Positions 61,827 through 64,000 of a stretch of DNA of 64,000 bases are shown one piece after another. Position numbers and translations under genes: made by a program. The stretch spans positions 310,001-374,000 of the forward strand of contig WTXA01000002.1 in NCBI GenBank assembly GCA_009773805.1, in the 5' to 3' direction. The stretch is from Fusobacteriota bacterium. GTDB taxonomy: Bacteria > Bacillota > TC1. Below the pieces are notes generated by a model, which did no database searches, was not told the DNA's origin, and saw nothing but the letters and a program-made list of their open reading frames with translations. Every line of letters starts with the position of its first letter. Within the stretch, counting starts at the first letter, position 1.

Positions 61827-61838
61827 CTATATTTATAT

Positions 61839-61875
61839 AAAAAAATCAACCTCCAATAAACGAGGTTGATTTTTT
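61839..61875 (-). terminator. Terminator of uvrC
   Basis: ATCAACCTC and GAGGTTGAT (9 bp) with an 8-base loop, A run before and T run after on both strands, placed eight bases after the uvrC stop. It separates uvrA-uvrC from the ECF operon. Confidence 0.88.
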
Positions 61876-61882
61876 ATCATGC

Positions 61883-63667
61883 TTAATCTCCTAAGATATC
61901 CTTTATCTTTCTAGCCAATTTTTCGTTACCTATAACTCTATATATATCGTCAATATTGGCCTTTCTGATACCTCCAACACTTCCAAATTCATTCAAGAGT
62001 AGTTTTTTTCTTTTTGGTCCAACTCCTTCAATTTCATCAAAGACTGAGGCTATCATTTCTTTATCCCTGATTGTACGGTGGTAGGTTATGGCAAATCTAT
62101 GGGCTTCATCTCTAATAGCTGTAACAATGTGCAAGGCTTTTTCTCCTCTTGGTATGAAGATACCTTCACTATCGCCTTCTTTAAAGAGTATTTCTTCCTT
62201 CTTGGCGAGTCCAAGTATATCTATATCTTCTAAGCCATAGCTTTTCATAATTTTTAGTGAGCTGGAAAGTTGTCCTTTGCCTCCATCTATTACTACTAAG
62301 TCGGGAGTTGGCAGTTCGGCCATTCTAAATCGTCTACTTAATACTTCTTCCATAGATTTAAAGTCATTTGCTCCCTCTACTGTTCGTATTTTGAATTTTC
62401 TGTATTCCTTTTTGTCTGCTTGTCCATTAGTAAATACTACCATACTTGCTACTATGTTAGTGCCACTAATATTACTAATATCATAACATTCTATTCGACT
62501 TGGTAATTTCTTAAGTGAGAGATAGTTTTGGAGGGCTAATAATCCATCCTCTATTTCCTTCTCTTTCATCAACCTAACTTCTTCACCCTCACGATATTTT
62601 TCTATTGCGTTCATATTAGCTAGATCTACTAGTTGTTTCTTTTCACCTTTTTGTGGGGCTGATAATATTACCTTGCTACCTCTTAGATAACTAAGGTAGT
62701 CCTTTAGTTCCTCAAATTCAATCAATACTGGTAATAATATTTCCTTTCCAGGAGTATGGTTAAGATAGTACTGTTCTATAAATGCTTTTAGAACATCACC
62801 CTTAGTTTCTCCTGGTGGATGCTCTAAGAAATAGTTTTCTTTATTGATAATATTCCCATCTCTAATGAAGAATATCATTACTGAAGTTTTCTTTTCCCCT
62901 TCGTATAGGCCAATAACATCTCTTTCTTTAGCATGGCCCTTGTCTATAATCTGGTTGGCTGTTAGTTTGCTTATGATTTCTATTTGGTCTCTAATTTTAG
63001 CTGCTTTTTCAAATTCCATATTTTTGGAGTATTCAGCCATTTTCCATCTTAATTCTTTAATTAGTTCTTTCTCTTTACCCTTAAGGAACATTACCGTCTC
63101 TTCTATTAGTATTTTGTATTCTTCTTCAGTTGTCAGTCCTACACAGGGTCCTGTGCATCTTTTGATTTGATACTGCAGACAGGGTCTACTACGGTGTTTT
63201 AGTTCATTGTCACTACAGGTTCTTAAGGGAAAGATAGCTTCTATTACTTTTAGTACCCCTTTCATCCCGCCTATAGTGGCATAGGGGCCAAAGTATTGGG
63301 CACCATCATTTATTTTTCTTCTGACAACTTGTATCTTTGGAAATCTGTCTTTCAGGTCAATCTTTAAGTAGGGATAGTGTTTATCATCTCTTAATATTAT
63401 GTTGTATTTAGGCTTATTTTCTTTAATGAGATTTGATTCTAAGATTAATGCTTCTACTTCACTACTGGTTATAGTCCAGTTAATATCTCTAATTTTATCC
63501 ACTAGTGCTGTGGTCTTACTATCTTTGGTACCTTTAAAGTAGCTGCTTACCCTGTTTTTCAGGTTCACAGCTTTGCCTACATATATTATTTTGCCTTTTT
63601 CATCAAACATTTCATAGACCCCTGGGTCTGTTGGTAGGGATCTAAGTTTTTTTTCTATTTTCTCCAT
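61883..63667 (-). CDS. uvrC: Excinuclease ABC subunit C
   Basis: 594 residues. GIY-YIG nuclease domain ([25 protein letters not shown]), UVR motif ([17 protein letters not shown]), RNase H-like domain ([30 protein letters not shown]) and C-terminal helix-hairpin-helix ([18 protein letters not shown]). Makes both incisions in nucleotide excision repair. Overlaps uvrA by 26 bp. Its 3' end has a decayed copy at 55687-55769. Confidence 0.97.
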   Translation of the reverse strand: MEKIEKKLRSLPTDPGVYEMFDEKGKIIYVGKAVNLKNRVSSYFKGTKDSKTTALVDKIRDINWTITSSEVEALILESNLIKENKPKYNIILRDDKHYPYLKIDLKDRFPKIQVVRRKINDGAQYFGPYATIGGMKGVLKVIEAIFPLRTCSDNELKHRSRPCLQYQIKRCTGPCVGLTTEEEYKILIEETVMFLKGKEKELIKELRWKMAEYSKNMEFEKAAKIRDQIEIISKLTANQIIDKGHAKERDVIGLYEGEKKTSVMIFFIRDGNIINKENYFLEHPPGETKGDVLKAFIEQYYLNHTPGKEILLPVLIEFEELKDYLSYLRGSKVILSAPQKGEKKQLVDLANMNAIEKYREGEEVRLMKEKEIEDGLLALQNYLSLKKLPSRIECYDISNISGTNIVASMVVFTNGQADKKEYRKFKIRTVEGANDFKSMEEVLSRRFRMAELPTPDLVVIDGGKGQLSSSLKIMKSYGLEDIDILGLAKKEEILFKEGDSEGIFIPRGEKALHIVTAIRDEAHRFAITYHRTIRDKEMIASVFDEIEGVGPKRKKLLLNEFGSVGGIRKANIDDIYRVIGNEKLARKIKDILGD

Positions 63668-64000
63668 TTAGAATATCCTTTAAGTATTGTCCTGTGTAGG
63701 AAATTTCCATTTGCGCTACTTCTTCAGGGGTTCCTTCGGCTATAATTAGTCCGCCACCAGTTCCACCTTCTGGTCCTAAATCTATTATATGGTCTGCTGT
63801 CTTGATAACATCTAAGTTGTGTTCAATTACTACTACTGTGTTACCTTTATCTACTAGTTTGTCCAATACATGCAATAATTTTTCTATGTCAAAGAAGTGT
63901 AGTCCTGTTGTTGGTTCGTCTAGGATATAGAAGGTTTTACCAGTGCTTCTTTTTGATAGTTCTGTTGCTAACTTAATACGTTGGGCTTCTCCACCTGAAA
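63642..64000 (-). CDS. uvrA: Excinuclease ABC subunit A, C-terminal part
   Basis: Only the last 119 or so codons are in the window; the gene runs off the right edge. Visible are the second ABC signature ([14 protein letters not shown]), Walker B ([15 protein letters not shown]), the switch His in [10 protein letters not shown], and the UvrA tail [26 protein letters not shown] damage recognition with UvrB. Confidence 0.95.
   Translation of the reverse strand, partial: SGGEAQRIKLATELSKRSTGKTFYILDEPTTGLHFFDIEKLLHVLDKLVDKGNTVVVIEHNLDVIKTADHIIDLGPEGGTGGGLIIAEGTPEEVAQMEISYTGQYLKDILNGENRKKT

Noticed and set aside
1-64000. CRISPR arrays, rRNA genes, transposases, integrases or prophage genes
   Set aside because: None seen: no regular short repeats with spacers, no rRNA, and no recombinase among the coding regions, despite two insertion-like boundaries.

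Overview
The window comes from an AT-rich, low-GC Gram-positive anaerobe, most likely a member of the Clostridia or Tissierellia. The evidence is strong AGGAGG-type ribosome binding sites, YabA, RicT, WhiA and RapZ, ECF vitamin-type transporters, a type IV pilus locus without an outer-membrane secretin, a B12-dependent ribonucleotide reductase, a cyclic-di-GMP-I (GEMM) riboswitch, and no outer-membrane genes. The species is not identifiable from the sequence alone.

Layout. 1-4.4 kb: three tRNAs (Arg-CCT, Ser-CGA, Arg-CCG), a broken tRNA-Arg copy, a membrane protein, a glycosyltransferase-like protein and a large lipoprotein. 4.4-14.4 kb: one-carbon and cobalamin metabolism, with nrdJ behind a paired NrdR operator, a ZIP metal transporter overlapping a short metH, the separate MetH reactivation domain, a Fic protein, metF and an AI-2E family transporter. 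14.4-18.4 kb: a TetR regulator divergent from an FtsX-type ABC transporter. 18.4-23.7 kb: a c-di-GMP riboswitch plus terminator in front of a secreted poly-gamma-glutamate hydrolase, converging on a ggt/pgsA/pgsC/pgsB capsule operon. 23.7-34.4 kb: a core operon read right to left (cystathionine synthase family, Orn/Lys/Arg decarboxylase, tmk, holB with an apparent frameshift, ricT, yabA, trmN6, rsmI, metG, tatD, uppP, DUF2752). 34.5-36.2 kb: an AbiE type IV toxin-antitoxin pair. 36.2-45.4 kb: a complete type IV pilus operon with a very short pilin and a PilM-PilN fusion. 45.5-51.2 kb: three membrane proteins, MTA phosphorylase, and a divergent aminotransferase / 2-hydroxyacid dehydrogenase / class II aldolase operon. 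51.2-55.7 kb: PH protein, CPBP protease, whiA, rapZ, PHP and HAD phosphatases. 55.8-61.8 kb: a hydantoinase / hydantoin racemase / ECF transporter cassette. 61.8-64 kb: uvrC and the end of uvrA.

Most notable. (1) A c-di-GMP switch on an enzyme that degrades poly-gamma-glutamate, beside the operon that makes the polymer. (2) A self-contained hydantoin- or dihydropyrimidine-type uptake and ring-opening cassette with its own ECF ATPases, T component and S component. It lies between intact uvrC and a decayed second copy of the uvrC 3' end, so it looks like an insertion into the uvrC-HAD-PHP-rapZ-whiA gene row. (3) The same geometry on a smaller scale: a lipoprotein gene lies between an intact tRNA-Arg(CCG) and a 3' copy of that tRNA.

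Functions are read from recognised motifs only; no database search was possible. Several start codons were moved to match a clear ribosome binding site, and each such case is stated in its entry.
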